NCBI RefSeq assembly: GCF_005280585.1
Contig: NZ_SZVO01000018.1
Location: 62,583-126,582 of the forward strand
Direction: 5' to 3'
DNA: 64,000 nt
Source: Dyadobacter frigoris
Lineage (GTDB): Bacteria; Bacteroidota; Bacteroidia; Cytophagales; Spirosomataceae
Both the position numbers and the translations under genes were made by a program. Under the pieces are notes generated by a model. The model ran no database searches, was not told where the DNA came from, and saw only the letters and a list, made by a program, of their open reading frames with translations. Shown piece by piece: positions 49,037 through 59,247 of the stretch (positions within the stretch are counted from its first letter, which is position 1; every line of letters starts with the position of its first letter).

Positions 49037-50581
49037 ATGAAAAATATTTTGGCAAAAGTAAAATTGACAGGCCTTGCCGTTATTGTTTTTACAGTGTTTT
49101 TAATCCCTGATTTATTCGCACAGATCAAAGACCAGCCTGCTAAAAACAAAACGCTGATTGTGTTTTTTGATGGGTTAAGGCCTGATTATATTACCCCGGA
49201 GCAGATGCCTAATCTGTTCGGCTTTAAAGAAAAGGCATCTTATGGCAAAGCGCATCACAGCGTATTTCCAACGGTGACCCGCGTTAATTCTGCTTCCTAT
49301 GCAACGGGCTCTTACCCGGGCACGCATGGTCTGCTGGGCAACGCGGTTTATTTTCCACAGGCCAATAAAACCAGGGCGCTGGGTACCACCTATGAGGATC
49401 TGACTAAAATTGAAGGTGCCATCTCTGGTCCGCTGCTTACGGCGGTTTCTTTGGGCGAAGTATTGGAATCGGCCGGTGAGCGCATGATGGTATTTAGCTC
49501 AGGTACGACAGGGCAGGCTTATTTGCAAAATCATAAAGTGGGAAGGGGTGCTGTGATTAATCCGGATCTGATCTTGCCGGAATCTTCTAAATCTCAGGTA
49601 CTGGCAGAAATCGGAACGGTTGCCCTTAGCGGCCCGGAAGGCAATGACCGTCACCGCTGGATTACCGATGCATTATTAAAATATGGTTTTGACAAGCAGG
49701 GACCATTGGTAAGCGCCATTTGGTTTTCTGATCCGGATGGCGCTGCTCATAAATACGGGATCGGCTCTACGCAAGCAGTTTCGGCGATTCAATATGTGGA
49801 TGCGCAGTTTGGAAGAATATTGCAGGAGATGAAAACAAAGGGAATTTCTGATCACTACAATATCATCATTTCAACCGACCACGGTTTTGTCACGCATACC
49901 GGACAGCAAAACCTGGTTGGTTTTTTGATTCAGGAGGGTTTTAAAAAAGATAAGGAATCTGACGATATGGTTATAGCCGAAGGCGCTATTTATGTTAAAG
50001 ACCATAATGCTGATGTGGTGCAGAAAATTGTAGCCGCACTTCATAAACAGCCGTGGGTTGGCGCTGTTTTTACCAGATCAAAAAAAAGGGGCGAGATCAA
50101 TGGCTGGGTTGAGGGAACATTTTCTTTTGATGCAGTGCATTACAACCATGAGCGCTCCGGAGATATTCTTATTGCTCCGAATTGGAATGATAACAAAAAT
50201 GATAAAGGGTATGCCGGTACTGATTTTTCGGGCGGAGTAGCCGGTCACGGAGGATCGAGTCCGTATGAGGTACATATCGCCTTGATGGCTGATGGGCCGG
50301 ATTTTAAAAAGGGTTTTCAGGGAGAGCTGCCGACTTCCAATATCGATATCACACCAACGGTTCTTGGTATTTACGGCTTGCCGGTGCCAGTGCAAATGGA
50401 TGGAAGGGTAATGCAAGAATTCCTGAAAAAGACAGAAAAGACTAGCCCTAAATTTAAAAAGCAGACGCTGGAGACCCAGGTTAAGTATCCCTGGGGAGTC
50501 TACAAACTTTCTTTGGAAATGTCAGTGCTGGACAAATACCGCTATTTTGATTATAGCAAAACAGAGAGAATATTTAACTAG
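49037..50581 (+). CDS. Alkaline-phosphatase-superfamily phosphodiesterase/nucleotide pyrophosphatase
   Basis: The 514-residue exported enzyme has a signal segment (LTGLAVIVFTVFLIPDLFAQ) and the type I phosphodiesterase/NPP core: FFDGLRPDYIT (first metal Asp), FPTVTRVNSASYATG (catalytic Thr and substrate Asn), WFSDPDGAAHKYG, STDHGFVTHTG and VAGHGGSSPYE (zinc ligands). The two-zinc site looks complete. NPP-family enzymes cleave nucleotide or lysophospholipid phosphodiesters. It is the last clear gene of the locus. Paired with GDPD, it would process imported phosphodiesters in the periplasm. Confidence 0.92.
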   Translation: MKNILAKVKLTGLAVIVFTVFLIPDLFAQIKDQPAKNKTLIVFFDGLRPDYITPEQMPNLFGFKEKASYGKAHHSVFPTVTRVNSASYATGSYPGTHGLLGNAVYFPQANKTRALGTTYEDLTKIEGAISGPLLTAVSLGEVLESAGERMMVFSSGTTGQAYLQNHKVGRGAVINPDLILPESSKSQVLAEIGTVALSGPEGNDRHRWITDALLKYGFDKQGPLVSAIWFSDPDGAAHKYGIGSTQAVSAIQYVDAQFGRILQEMKTKGISDHYNIIISTDHGFVTHTGQQNLVGFLIQEGFKKDKESDDMVIAEGAIYVKDHNADVVQKIVAALHKQPWVGAVFTRSKKRGEINGWVEGTFSFDAVHYNHERSGDILIAPNWNDNKNDKGYAGTDFSGGVAGHGGSSPYEVHIALMADGPDFKKGFQGELPTSNIDITPTVLGIYGLPVPVQMDGRVMQEFLKKTEKTSPKFKKQTLETQVKYPWGVYKLSLEMSVLDKYRYFDYSKTERIFN

Positions 50582-51050
50582 AGCCTTAAATAACGCTTTA
50601 AAAGTGGGGCAGCTTCCCTTTTTGCATTTCAAGGATATACGGGGGTATTTGTTTATGCTAATTATGTTGAGTTTTGGACGGGCAAGCAGACCAGGGAGTA
50701 CGGGATGCAGTATGAGCCAGGCCGCTAAGGGGAAAATTTAAATTGGAGCAAACCGTAATCCATTGGCTGACGGAAAATGCGCCTTAGCATGTTAATGCTT
50801 TTTCTGATCTGACTGCCTGGAATCAAAAAGGTAGGCCTGCTGCACTGCGCTATGCTCCTAATTTTTGAATCAGCACCTTACCTGTATTAACAAAGTGTTA
50901 TACTGAAAATGGTACTTTTAAGTCCTGGATGTTTGCTGTTGAATACCAGTATTCATAGTAAATTAAAGGCCAAAAAAAAGTAAAGACTACTGTAATGCCG
51001 CGATTCCCGGAAAGAAAGAAAAAAAGTGCGCTCACAGCAAATCTTAGGGA
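50582..51050. other. Intergenic region with a short coding remnant
   Basis: No intact gene. A plus-strand frame at 50594-50728 reads LFAFQGYTGVFVYANYVEFW onward to a TAA and has coding character, but no start codon and no recognised family. It may be the C-terminal end of a deleted enzyme of the preceding locus. Confidence 0.4.
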
Positions 51051-51485
51051 TTAGAACGAATAACCAGATAGCCGTTTGTTTATAACAAATTCATATACCT
51101 GCTCATATATAATTTTTTTTCTATCCATCACTACTCCAATACATTCGGCTATCTTTTCAAGAGATCTCATTTTGGTTAGAAACCTATGAAACCCGGCGTT
51201 AGAACAAAGGCTCATCCGGGAATATTGAGTTTCATTACTAAATATGACAATACAATTAGCTTTGTAATCCTTTTTTATTTGTTTTAAGAACACCATATCT
51301 GCGGTATTAAGACTGCCATTAAAATTGGCAATGAAAAGATTTGGTATAGGTCCTCCCAAAACATCCATAAACTCTTTTTGATTAGCAAAGCCTGTCATAT
51401 CAAAACTTAGAAGGCTATTTTTTAAAACCTCATGAATACCGCGTCGAAAGACAGCATGTTCATCAATTACAACAATGTTGATCAT
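51051..51485 (-). CDS. Stand-alone pseudo-receiver protein
   Basis: The 144-residue protein has the start of a NarL-type receiver (INIVVIDEHAVFRRGIHEVL, acidic pair Asp8/Glu9) and the conserved lysine (FHRFLTKMRS). At the phospho-acceptor position the sequence reads FIANFNGS, with Asn instead of Asp. The usual LuxR helix-turn-helix is missing; the protein stops about 25 residues after the receiver. It could be a phosphorylation-independent adaptor or a decaying response regulator. The adjacent truncated sensor supports decay. Confidence 0.7.
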   Translation of the reverse strand: MINIVVIDEHAVFRRGIHEVLKNSLLSFDMTGFANQKEFMDVLGGPIPNLFIANFNGSLNTADMVFLKQIKKDYKANCIVIFSNETQYSRMSLCSNAGFHRFLTKMRSLEKIAECIGVVMDRKKIIYEQVYEFVINKRLSGYSF

Positions 51486-51733
51486 GTATTTTCAAAATAA
51501 GGTAAATTAATTAAACTGATTTTATCAAAACAAAATGGTTCAGCATAACCGGGAATCAGGCTGCGAAAAACTAAAATGCTGCATGAGAATTCATAACTAT
51601 TCATTGCTAACTATATATAATATACGTTAATTGTGCTGAGTAGTACACCACATGCCGGTGAATAATCTTCGCTCCACTGGCCGTAAACGTTCGATAACGC
51701 TTACGGCTGGATTAGCCTTTAGATAACAGCCTC

Positions 51734-52513
51734 TCAAAACACAGCGCAGCAAGTCAGTCTTCTAACATTTATTTTAACCAGGCGTTTATTTGATCTTGCC
51801 AAAAAAAGCAAGGGTGTTTTTATATCATGGCTTATGGTTCCCAGCAGCCGTTCAAGCATAAACATTTGCCCCATGAGTTTGTCCTGCGAAACTTCCAGCG
51901 TTATTTGCAGTGTTTGCGTACGTTGGGCAATTTCGACTTCCTGCAACCTGTTTTGTTTTTGTAAGCTGTTAATTCTGTATTTAACAATAAGAAACAGTGA
52001 CACACAAATCGTCAGTATTGCTACCAGTCTGAACCACCAGGTTTCATAGAAAGCATAAAGAACATTCAGTCGGATCTCTCTATGCGTGAAATTGTTTCTT
52101 CCAAAACCATTCTGTTTTCTAATCATTATTTTGAAATCTCCGGACCCCAAATTTTGGAAATGAATAATGCCATCGTTCCCGACAAGATCCCATTTTGGCA
52201 TGACATCTTTATTGACAATACAATATTGCAAATGTATATTTTGAGACGGGCCATAATTGGGCGTTGATAATGATAATGTACAGCACTGAAATTAGGTTTT
52301 ATAGTGATCTCGTCGCCCACAGCAACGCTTACATTGTCGGCCTGGATTTGATCAATAAACAGTGTACAGCCAGGCAGTTCACTGATGAGCTTTTCGGGAT
52401 TAAAAAAAACGAGCCCATTCAAAGATGGAAGGGAAAGTCGACCGTTTGCCAAAGGTGCCGGCCAGCAAAATAAATCTTTTGCCAGCGTTGCCGCATGAAA
52501 TAACTAATGTCCG
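51734..52513 (-). pseudogene. Truncated sensor kinase remnant (propeller/Y_Y_Y type)
   Basis: The first frame (from about 52513) gives LANGRLSLPSLNGLVFFNPE, the last propeller blade of hybrid-sensor ligand domains. A frameshift near 52250 leads to NDGIIHFQNLGSGDFKIMIR (Y_Y_Y domain). A membrane helix (LVAILTICVSLFLIVKYRIN) and an H-box start (LLGTISHDIKTPLLFLA) follow, then unrelated residues and a stop. The ATPase domain, most of the propeller and any receiver are gone. Confidence 0.7.
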
Positions 52514-52925
52514 AATCAGAAAATGTCGCGATTAAATTATATCAAAAGATAAAACGGACCAAAATATCTCTTTCGAAAAACGCTTAAATATTCAATGGAA
52601 ATTGATTATATAACAATATTTTCTTCGGTTAACCTCCGGGTAGTTCTCTCAAAGAAGCGTTAACGGATATGCAGACTTTGAGCAAACTAATTTACGAATT
52701 AAAGAAACAGTTAAAATTAGAGAAAAAGGTGGCCGACAGCTGCTGAAACAAGCATACTATTCGGCCTTTGGCTTTTTAAGTTTTTAAAATATCATCCCAG
52801 CCGCTTATCAAGGCTTTACATTAAAAACAAAAAACGCAGGTGAAACAACAGGTTTATTGCAAATTTTTTATTCCTACGCATCTTTGTTTATGAAAGTATA
52901 GACATTATAACTGTCTGTCATTCTG
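52514..52925. other. Intergenic region
   Basis: About 400 nt between the sensor remnant and the sigma factor gene hold no recognisable gene, repeat or strong hairpin. Confidence 0.4.
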
Positions 52926-53510
52926 CTAGCTATCCACTATTTTATTCCAAAGCTTTTTGAACTTAACTATGCAATTATACTTGATTTTAGAATATTTCAC
53001 CGGATCTGATTCTCCGATCCGGTCGCTTATTTCTTCTGTTTTAAAGCCCCAATAAGCCCAGCCCATAATGATTTGACGACAGGGAAGACACATCTTGTCA
53101 AGCAATTGTATGATCTGGCTCAATGTCTCGGTGGATTCTAACTGCTGCATAATATTTTGCTTATCGTCTGCATATTCCGGTAAACTGTCCATGTAGTCGA
53201 TCTTGTTGGCCGCGTGATGGCGGAGATAATCAACAGCTTTAAAATAAAATATTTTATAGAAATAAGTTGACAATTTGCTTTCACCCCGGAAGGTTTCACT
53301 TTCAATATGTTCTAAAACAAGTAAGACCGTATCTGTAAAGATATCCTTTAAAATGCTTTCACTTATGCTTGTTTTAGAATGCAACTTGTGGATGTATCCT
53401 TGATAATCATTTATAAGTTGGGTGACATATTTGTTTTTATTGGTACCTCCATTTTTGATGGCAGCTATAAGTGCATGTTCATCGGACTTTATCTTTTGTG
53501 CATCAGTCAT
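52926..53510 (-). CDS. ECF-type RNA polymerase sigma factor
   Basis: The 194-residue protein has region 2 (TDTVLLVLEHIESETFRGES, then YFYKIFYFKAVDYLRHHAAN, about 55-100) and a region 4 helix-turn-helix (LPCRQIIMGWAYWGFKTEEISDRIG, about 142-166). There is no adjacent FecR-like anti-sigma gene, and neither SusC protein here carries the N-terminal signalling domain, so its control is unknown. Lys- and Asn-rich composition sets it apart from the neighbouring loci. The region 4 match is weaker than region 2. Confidence 0.82.
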   Translation of the reverse strand: MTDAQKIKSDEHALIAAIKNGGTNKNKYVTQLINDYQGYIHKLHSKTSISESILKDIFTDTVLLVLEHIESETFRGESKLSTYFYKIFYFKAVDYLRHHAANKIDYMDSLPEYADDKQNIMQQLESTETLSQIIQLLDKMCLPCRQIIMGWAYWGFKTEEISDRIGESDPVKYSKIKYNCIVKFKKLWNKIVDS

Positions 53511-55163
53511 GGTCGGGACAGTATTGATAAGCGGTAGTATATGTATGGCGACTTGACTTATCCTTCTGCTGGATAAGTTGTCACGACATTAACGCTGTAC
53601 TCGAAAATTTAAAATCATAGGGATGAACCTTCCGTGAAGTACGCGTTGCCCACCTATAAAAAGGGATTCATCAAACAGACTTTGCTTTACCAAAATCCAA
53701 TGCGATAATGAAATGCCTGGGCAAAAAATTTATAGAAAGAATTGCAAGTTGTAATTAAGGCAGGATTTTTCATGATAAAGGATATGAAGGACATTGCACA
53801 CGGTAATCAATTGAACAAGCGCAAATGTAACGGGATTAAAAACAAAACAACGTTATAAAAAACAAAAATATTCTACATAATATCAGAGATAAAGTAGTAT
53901 AAATCGTACAGTTTGTATCCATATGGCCAGTATAAAACTTGCCTTATCAGGATATTTTATAAAATGTGTTAATTTAATATACTGTAAATCAGTACTTTGT
54001 AAATATTTTCGATATTTATTGGAAGTGTTTTACGATATCTTCGTTTGAAATACGACTAATGTAATACCAAAAGGGGTTTAATATTTTGAATTCAATGCTA
54101 CTTAACAAAACAAATGAAAAATAATTTATACCCGCAGCTTAGTTCCGTGCATATATTTTCCGCTCTTGCCAACCCGGAAGAGCCCGGTATCATCAGCCAA
54201 AAACCTGCGACACAAGGGCCAGGATCGTTAAATCAGCATAGAAAGCGTATCTAACTATACCAAAGTGGTAGTTTTGAAACAGGCTATATCCGTAAGTAGA
54301 GAGCAGTTCCTACACCGGCTATCCTTGAAAACACCATAGCTTACCTTGGAAGCTGCGGGAGTTGATAAGTTACCGAATGATTATAAAAGCTAAAGTAAAT
54401 AACGCAAATTGAGACTGGTTTAGAGCGTACCAGCCCAGCGGTTATGTGAGGGAAAAAGCCTTGTGTTGTTTACTTTAAAAGAAAAATGCCGGGTTATCCA
54501 TACCAAAAGCTTTACAAAAGGGCTTGGTTTCTTCCATAAAGGGAGGAGTGAAAACGTATGCTATATACGTTATTGGCTTTCTCCGGTTTAATTGATTTTT
54601 TTCCAGCCCGTAACCAGTTTCGGCAAGTAGGGAGAATACGTTTACAGAGAAATTGCAAAAGCGGACACTTCCTTATTTTGAGTTTGGAAGCAGTTCAGGC
54701 ATGTTTGTTTTTGTAACAACCTGCTTTGTGTAAGCGCTCGCAGCTTGCCGCTGAAAATAAACTGCCGCCTCCATTTTTGAACAGGGGTAAGCAAAGCTTC
54801 GTCAGCCATCTGTTTGAGATGAACTTTGCCCTAATGATAAAAAAGACAAGCAAAATCGCAAAGCAAAATTAAAGACCCGTGCTGGTGTTTTTACCGAAAT
54901 GATATATCAAAAAGGCTAAAATATAATCTTTACATTCTTGCTTTGTTGGGCGCTATAAAGCCTTGATAAGAGAACCAGAGGCGCTTTATTACCCTTTCCT
55001 TTTTTTACTTGGGTCTTTTTTATTGGCTCAGACAGAGAATGGGGGAGAATCACCACTTCAAACAGCCAGCTCAGAAAGATCAAAATTCTTATTGGTTTGT
55101 ATTCGGCTTACGTTCTTCAAAGCTATCTTTTCAAACTAAGCAACTGGCTGTACCAGCGATCCC

Positions 55164-55496
55164 TTACATGAATTCAAGTTTTACTTTTTCGAAAAGATCA
55201 CAGATTTTCAAAGTTAATTCTTGACATTCCTGAGGGCTCATCTGATCAATGGAATCAACGGCCGCATTTCTGGTATTCTTTATTTTATTATGCCGGTTTG
55301 GCTCTGAGATATTTAATGTTTTAGTTATATTCAGCCATTCTCCGGAGAGTTTAGCGGAAAAATATCTGATAGGGATTAGCCCAAAACGACCTGCCTGGGA
55401 TTTTAAATACTGTTTGGAACGAAGTGGATTTAAAGTCAGGTTTTCAACGAGCTTGTCCAGCTCGATGTACACGAAAATATTGGATTGGGGTTTCAC
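55164..55496 (-). CDS. Small hypothetical protein
   Basis: A 110-residue minus-strand frame with mixed polar composition (IFVYIELDKLVENLTLNPLR at the N-terminus, MSPQECQELTLKICDLFEKV at the C-terminus). No signal sequence, membrane segment or family motif is seen. Its amino acid balance looks like real protein, but isolation in a gene-poor stretch keeps confidence low. Confidence 0.4.
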   Translation of the reverse strand: MKPQSNIFVYIELDKLVENLTLNPLRSKQYLKSQAGRFGLIPIRYFSAKLSGEWLNITKTLNISEPNRHNKIKNTRNAAVDSIDQMSPQECQELTLKICDLFEKVKLEFM

Positions 55497-55802
55497 TTTT
55501 AATTGGGTAGGTTTACTTGATACAATATAAGTTAATTAAATGGCTTTTCTGCCAGTCCTAATATTATTGACTCAGGCAAGCTGGATGATTTGTGACCATC
55601 AGACTCTTAAATACTGATGAAAACTTATTTTGGGGTAGGTAAGTTAATGGTTAAGTGTTTCATTGTTAGCTTTTAGTTGTTTTTTGTCATAGGCTTTATC
55701 TCTGGATAATATGGAGAATTAAATAATATTTTTTTCATTTTTCCGAATATAATCTTCCATAAACAACCGTCATTCGTTCGATCCCGAAGTAAGACGCCCA
55801 CC

Positions 55803-55925
55803 AGCCATGAGCTCTTTTTACATCGTTTAGATACGCACATTGTAAAAATCTTATGCCCTCTAAAGTGTCTGTAAAATATGCCTGTTATCACTGGAAAGAT
55901 TAGCACGCACCGGTGAGTTTTCATG
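55803..55925. repeat. Diverged intergenic repeat, copy 2
   Basis: This is the partner of 39875-39992 in the same orientation, with the same landmark order from AGCTCT and ACATCGTTTA to GGTGAGTTTTCAT. The sequences outside these limits do not match, so the repeat has defined ends. No target duplication or encoded protein was recognised. Confidence 0.5.
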
Positions 55926-56433
55926 CGACACTCTCATTATTATTTCAGCGAAAAAAAGTCAAGGTGCTGCTGTTTTGACATTTATATTTTGAAAGATTCG
56001 GCGCAGCATTTAAATGATGTTGGTATGTATTTTTTAGGACAAACCGTCAAATTGCTTAAATAACACCAATTTTTGGCGGATACTGCCGACTCTTGCAGAT
56101 TTATAGCTGTTTGCCATGCATGGTAGTAGCTGCCTTTGTAAATCAATTTTTGCCTAAATACTCCCTGACGGCTTTTACAGAAGTACCTTCATTATGGTTT
56201 CTGGCTGGGAGAGGACTTACAAATTTGAAAATCAATTTCGCAACGAATCAAATTATCAATTTTGTAAAAAAAAGTTCGTTTTAGACAGTACAATAGTTTT
56301 CAGATCAATCCAGAATTTAAAATGCCGGAATTTATAAAAAGAGGTTTATATTTCTAATGGTTATGCGGCGTAAGTGAATTGTGATTTAGCTGTAAAATTA
56401 TTTTATAATCTTAAATACATTCTATCATTTTTT

Positions 56434-57243
56434 ATGGTTGAAATCTTTCAAAATATCCGTAAAATCTATGATTTCGTATTGCCATTTGAAGAATTGGCAG
56501 ACTTTATAGAATTTTTTGCGGAATCTTCTACGGAATTAACAAGACGGCACTTCGAAAACGAGTGTTTTACTGTAAAAATGTTTGCTAGCTGGACACCCAC
56601 TTTTTATATAAATTTAGGTTCACCTTACTATATTGATTTGGCAAAGCACCGCTATTTGGTAAAAGCTGACCAGGATATTTTAGTCCTGCGAAACTCCACC
56701 ATTGAACGTATCAATCAACCTTTTGATAATATTTTTACAGTAAAATTTTATCCTGGTGGATTAGAGGCGATCTTAGGACTAAGTCAGCTAGGAGTCGTTG
56801 ATAAGGTAATTAACTTAAAAGGAATACTTCCAGACAGCTTATTGGTAAAAATGAAGCATGCCATTAATTTTACAGAACGTGTTGAATTGATGCAATGCTT
56901 TTTATTAAATAGTTTCCGTAAACGACGGAACAATGATCATTATCTTGCAATGGTTAGGGATGCAATTGGCGAATATCATGCGGCAGATTTTCAGTTGAAC
57001 ACTTCGGCTGTCGCCGAACGGCTATTTATTACTTCAAAAACCATTAACCGATATTTTCACCGGGTTGTGGGCGTATCACCAAAAAGTTATTTTTCCATTC
57101 TTAGGGCCCGGAATGCCTTATCGCACTTTATTGACAGTGAGAAACAGTTTGAGCCGGATGATTATGGCTATTATGACATGAGTCATTTTTATAAGGATCA
57201 AATGAAATTTACCGGTCAGAAACTAAAAGAGCAAGGCATTTAA
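56434..57243 (+). CDS. AraC-type regulator with DUF6597-like N-terminus
   Basis: The 269-residue protein is read from the ATG at 56434, because MVEIFQNIRKIYDFVLPFEEL begins the usual N-terminal sensory domain of this AraC group. An upstream in-frame start adds 20 hydrophobic residues not expected here. The sensory part (about 1-160) includes FASWTPTFYINLG and FDNIFTVKFYPGGLEAILGL. The DNA-binding part (about 185-269) has VAERLFITSKTINRYFHRVV and DYGYYDMSHFYKDQMKFTGQ. It lies 60 nt upstream of the hydrolase gene on the same strand and may regulate it. Confidence 0.85.
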   Translation: MVEIFQNIRKIYDFVLPFEELADFIEFFAESSTELTRRHFENECFTVKMFASWTPTFYINLGSPYYIDLAKHRYLVKADQDILVLRNSTIERINQPFDNIFTVKFYPGGLEAILGLSQLGVVDKVINLKGILPDSLLVKMKHAINFTERVELMQCFLLNSFRKRRNNDHYLAMVRDAIGEYHAADFQLNTSAVAERLFITSKTINRYFHRVVGVSPKSYFSILRARNALSHFIDSEKQFEPDDYGYYDMSHFYKDQMKFTGQKLKEQGI

Positions 57244-57303
57244 ATTGTCCGTTTTTTACTTTTTAAGTAGGAGATTGATTTCGAGCTTTGTAAAAAAAAC
57301 GAC

Positions 57304-58746
57304 ATGAAATTATATTCCTTTAGCCTTCTTTTTAGCTTTGTTTGCTGTCAGCAATTGTTCAGCCAATCGTATACGCCAGTCATAGAATTGGCTGTTTGTC
57401 CGATTAAAACCGATGCGCGTTTAATCGTTAAATACGGTTATCTGGTGGTACCCGAAAACCGCAAGAAAGTCAACGGGCGAAAAGTAAAAATTCCATTTTT
57501 CTTCGCGCGCCAGCCCAATCATGACGCTAAAAAAAATGTTTTTCTTTATACTACCGGCGGCCCTGGTTATAGCGCAATTGATAATACAGACAGTGTTGGT
57601 TATGAATCCGGCTTGTTGAAATATGGCGGTTTAATACTTTTTGACCAAAGAGGAACAAAACTGGCAAAGCCCTGTCTGGATTGTACAGAAATACCCCTGG
57701 CTGTAAAGCGCAGCTATGAAGAAGGACTAAATAAAGACAGTTTGGTACTGATTGCTATCAAGGACTGCCGTAAGCGTTTTGTTAGCCAGGGTATTGACCT
57801 TTCGGCTTTTAATACAATGGAAAGTGCCGAAGATATCAATGATTTGAGACTGGCCTTGCATTTGGATTCACTGAATCTTGCAGGCGTCTCCTACAGTGGC
57901 GGGCTAATGCTCAATGTGTTACGTAACCATCCGGAAGCAGTACGCACTTTAATGCTAAATTCGCCTTTGCCCAGTTATGCGCGATATGACGAAGATGGTT
58001 TAATCAATATCAATGAAGCACTAAATCAGGTTTTTACCAACTATGAGGATGATTCTTTAATGAGCAAGACTTCTATTAATTTACGGGAACGATTTCAACG
58101 TTATTTTACAGATATTACGGGCAAGATATTTCAACTCAATTATCTTAAAAGGAATGCACGTGACAGCACCAGGATCTATTATACCAAGGGTGAATTACTG
58201 GACATAATAGTGAACCGTTTAAACGGTGATCAGGTAAAAACTATTCCTGCTGTTATTGATGATCTTGTTGCAGGTAAACACAGATCTTACGTAACCGAAC
58301 TTATTGATGGAGGTTTCTCGGAAGATCATTCGGTATCGCTGGGTATGAGGTATTCGGTTTACTGCACAGAACAAATAGCATATTCTGATCCGGTATTGGA
58401 AAAGCTACAAAATACAGTCCTGCCCTGGCTGGCGGGTTGCTCGTTTAATGATGTTAGCAGGACTGTTTGTGATTGCTGGAAAGTTAGACCGGAGCCTGAA
58501 ATAGTTAGAAAGCAGGTATATTCGAAAGTTCCTGCTCTAATTGTTGGCGGAGATATCGATCCTTCATGCAGGCCATTTTACAACCGGCTTATTAAACGCT
58601 ATATGCCTAATGCTCAGCTCATGCTTGTGCATAATGGAGGGCACGGGCCGGGTTATGTTGTTGATGGTATTAATTACGCGACATTATTTTTTGAGAACCC
58701 CAATAAAAAAATTGTCTCTCAATCCAAAAATCTGATTATGGAATAG
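57304..58746 (+). CDS. Secreted alpha/beta hydrolase (TAP/proline iminopeptidase-like)
   Basis: The 480-residue exported protein has a signal peptide (MKLYSFSLLFSFVCCQQLFS). The oxyanion segment is LYTTGGPGYSAIDN, with FDQRGTKLAKPCLDC after it. The nucleophile elbow is LNLAGVSYSGGLML, a GxSxS variant of the usual GxSxG. The C-terminal triad aspartate is in IVGGDIDPSCRPF and the histidine in LVHNGGHGPGYV. This matches peptidase family S33 tripeptidyl aminopeptidases, which release N-terminal residues from peptides; substrate is not certain. Several paired cysteines suit a periplasmic location. Confidence 0.88.
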   Translation: MKLYSFSLLFSFVCCQQLFSQSYTPVIELAVCPIKTDARLIVKYGYLVVPENRKKVNGRKVKIPFFFARQPNHDAKKNVFLYTTGGPGYSAIDNTDSVGYESGLLKYGGLILFDQRGTKLAKPCLDCTEIPLAVKRSYEEGLNKDSLVLIAIKDCRKRFVSQGIDLSAFNTMESAEDINDLRLALHLDSLNLAGVSYSGGLMLNVLRNHPEAVRTLMLNSPLPSYARYDEDGLININEALNQVFTNYEDDSLMSKTSINLRERFQRYFTDITGKIFQLNYLKRNARDSTRIYYTKGELLDIIVNRLNGDQVKTIPAVIDDLVAGKHRSYVTELIDGGFSEDHSVSLGMRYSVYCTEQIAYSDPVLEKLQNTVLPWLAGCSFNDVSRTVCDCWKVRPEPEIVRKQVYSKVPALIVGGDIDPSCRPFYNRLIKRYMPNAQLMLVHNGGHGPGYVVDGINYATLFFENPNKKIVSQSKNLIME

Positions 58747-59247
58747 CTTAGTTCATAAACGGAGTAGATATAAGAAACTAAAAATTGTATACAAGCAATT
58801 TGTCAGCTGCTCTGGTATTGTACCACCTGGCAGCCCAGCCCGAAAATTTAATGCGGCAAATTCGCTTCGGAGAAGCCGGGCTTTGATCAAATTCACGGAA
58901 TTTGTCTTCAATCTATTAAATTAACCCGGATTGCTGTCTTTTCATAGTCTTAAAGGCTACATGTTAAGCGGAAGGAAAGTTTGCTGAGCCGCTTATTATT
59001 TAGATCACCAATCGGCAGGCCAGAGCCTATTTGACCGGTCTGATGCCAGCTTTCAGCCTGATGTTTGAAGCGAGCCGGGCCACGAATCAAAATTTAATCA
59101 TTGGCGTATTTAAATTGCATTGTTTGTGGAATTAATTTTATATATTGTATAAATTGTCATAAATAATGAGCTTCTTTTTTTGATAACAGACGATCACTGC
59201 CAATCAAGGAATTGTATAACTTTTCTCAACATTCCTTTCCCAATTAA
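58747..59247. other. Intergenic region before the hybrid kinase
   Basis: About 500 nt without a recognisable gene. The last 150 nt are AT-rich (TATATATTGTATAAATTG near 59137-59155) and probably hold the promoter of the hybrid kinase. Confidence 0.4.

Larger units (their letters stand above)
53511..56433. other. Gene-poor stretch of about 2.9 kb
   Basis: Only short, unconvincing frames occur here. One small coding-like frame starts at 54114 (46 residues, MKNNLYPQLSSVHIFSALAN), which resembles the start of SusC signal peptides and may be a remnant. Near 53635-53705 a frame reads KYALPTYKKGFIKQTLLYQN, possibly a SusD-type end. A hypothetical ORF at 55164-55496 and repeat copy 2 (55803-55925) are listed separately. 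Base composition is AT-rich. The stretch looks like decayed DNA. Confidence 0.5.

Noticed and set aside
55009..55224. Plus-strand 71-codon frame in the gene-poor region
   Set aside because: Low-complexity composition without a motif, and it overlaps the better supported minus-strand frame at 55164-55496.
56093..56284. Plus-strand 63-codon frame before the AraC-type gene
   Set aside because: No family resemblance and an AT-rich tail; probably chance.
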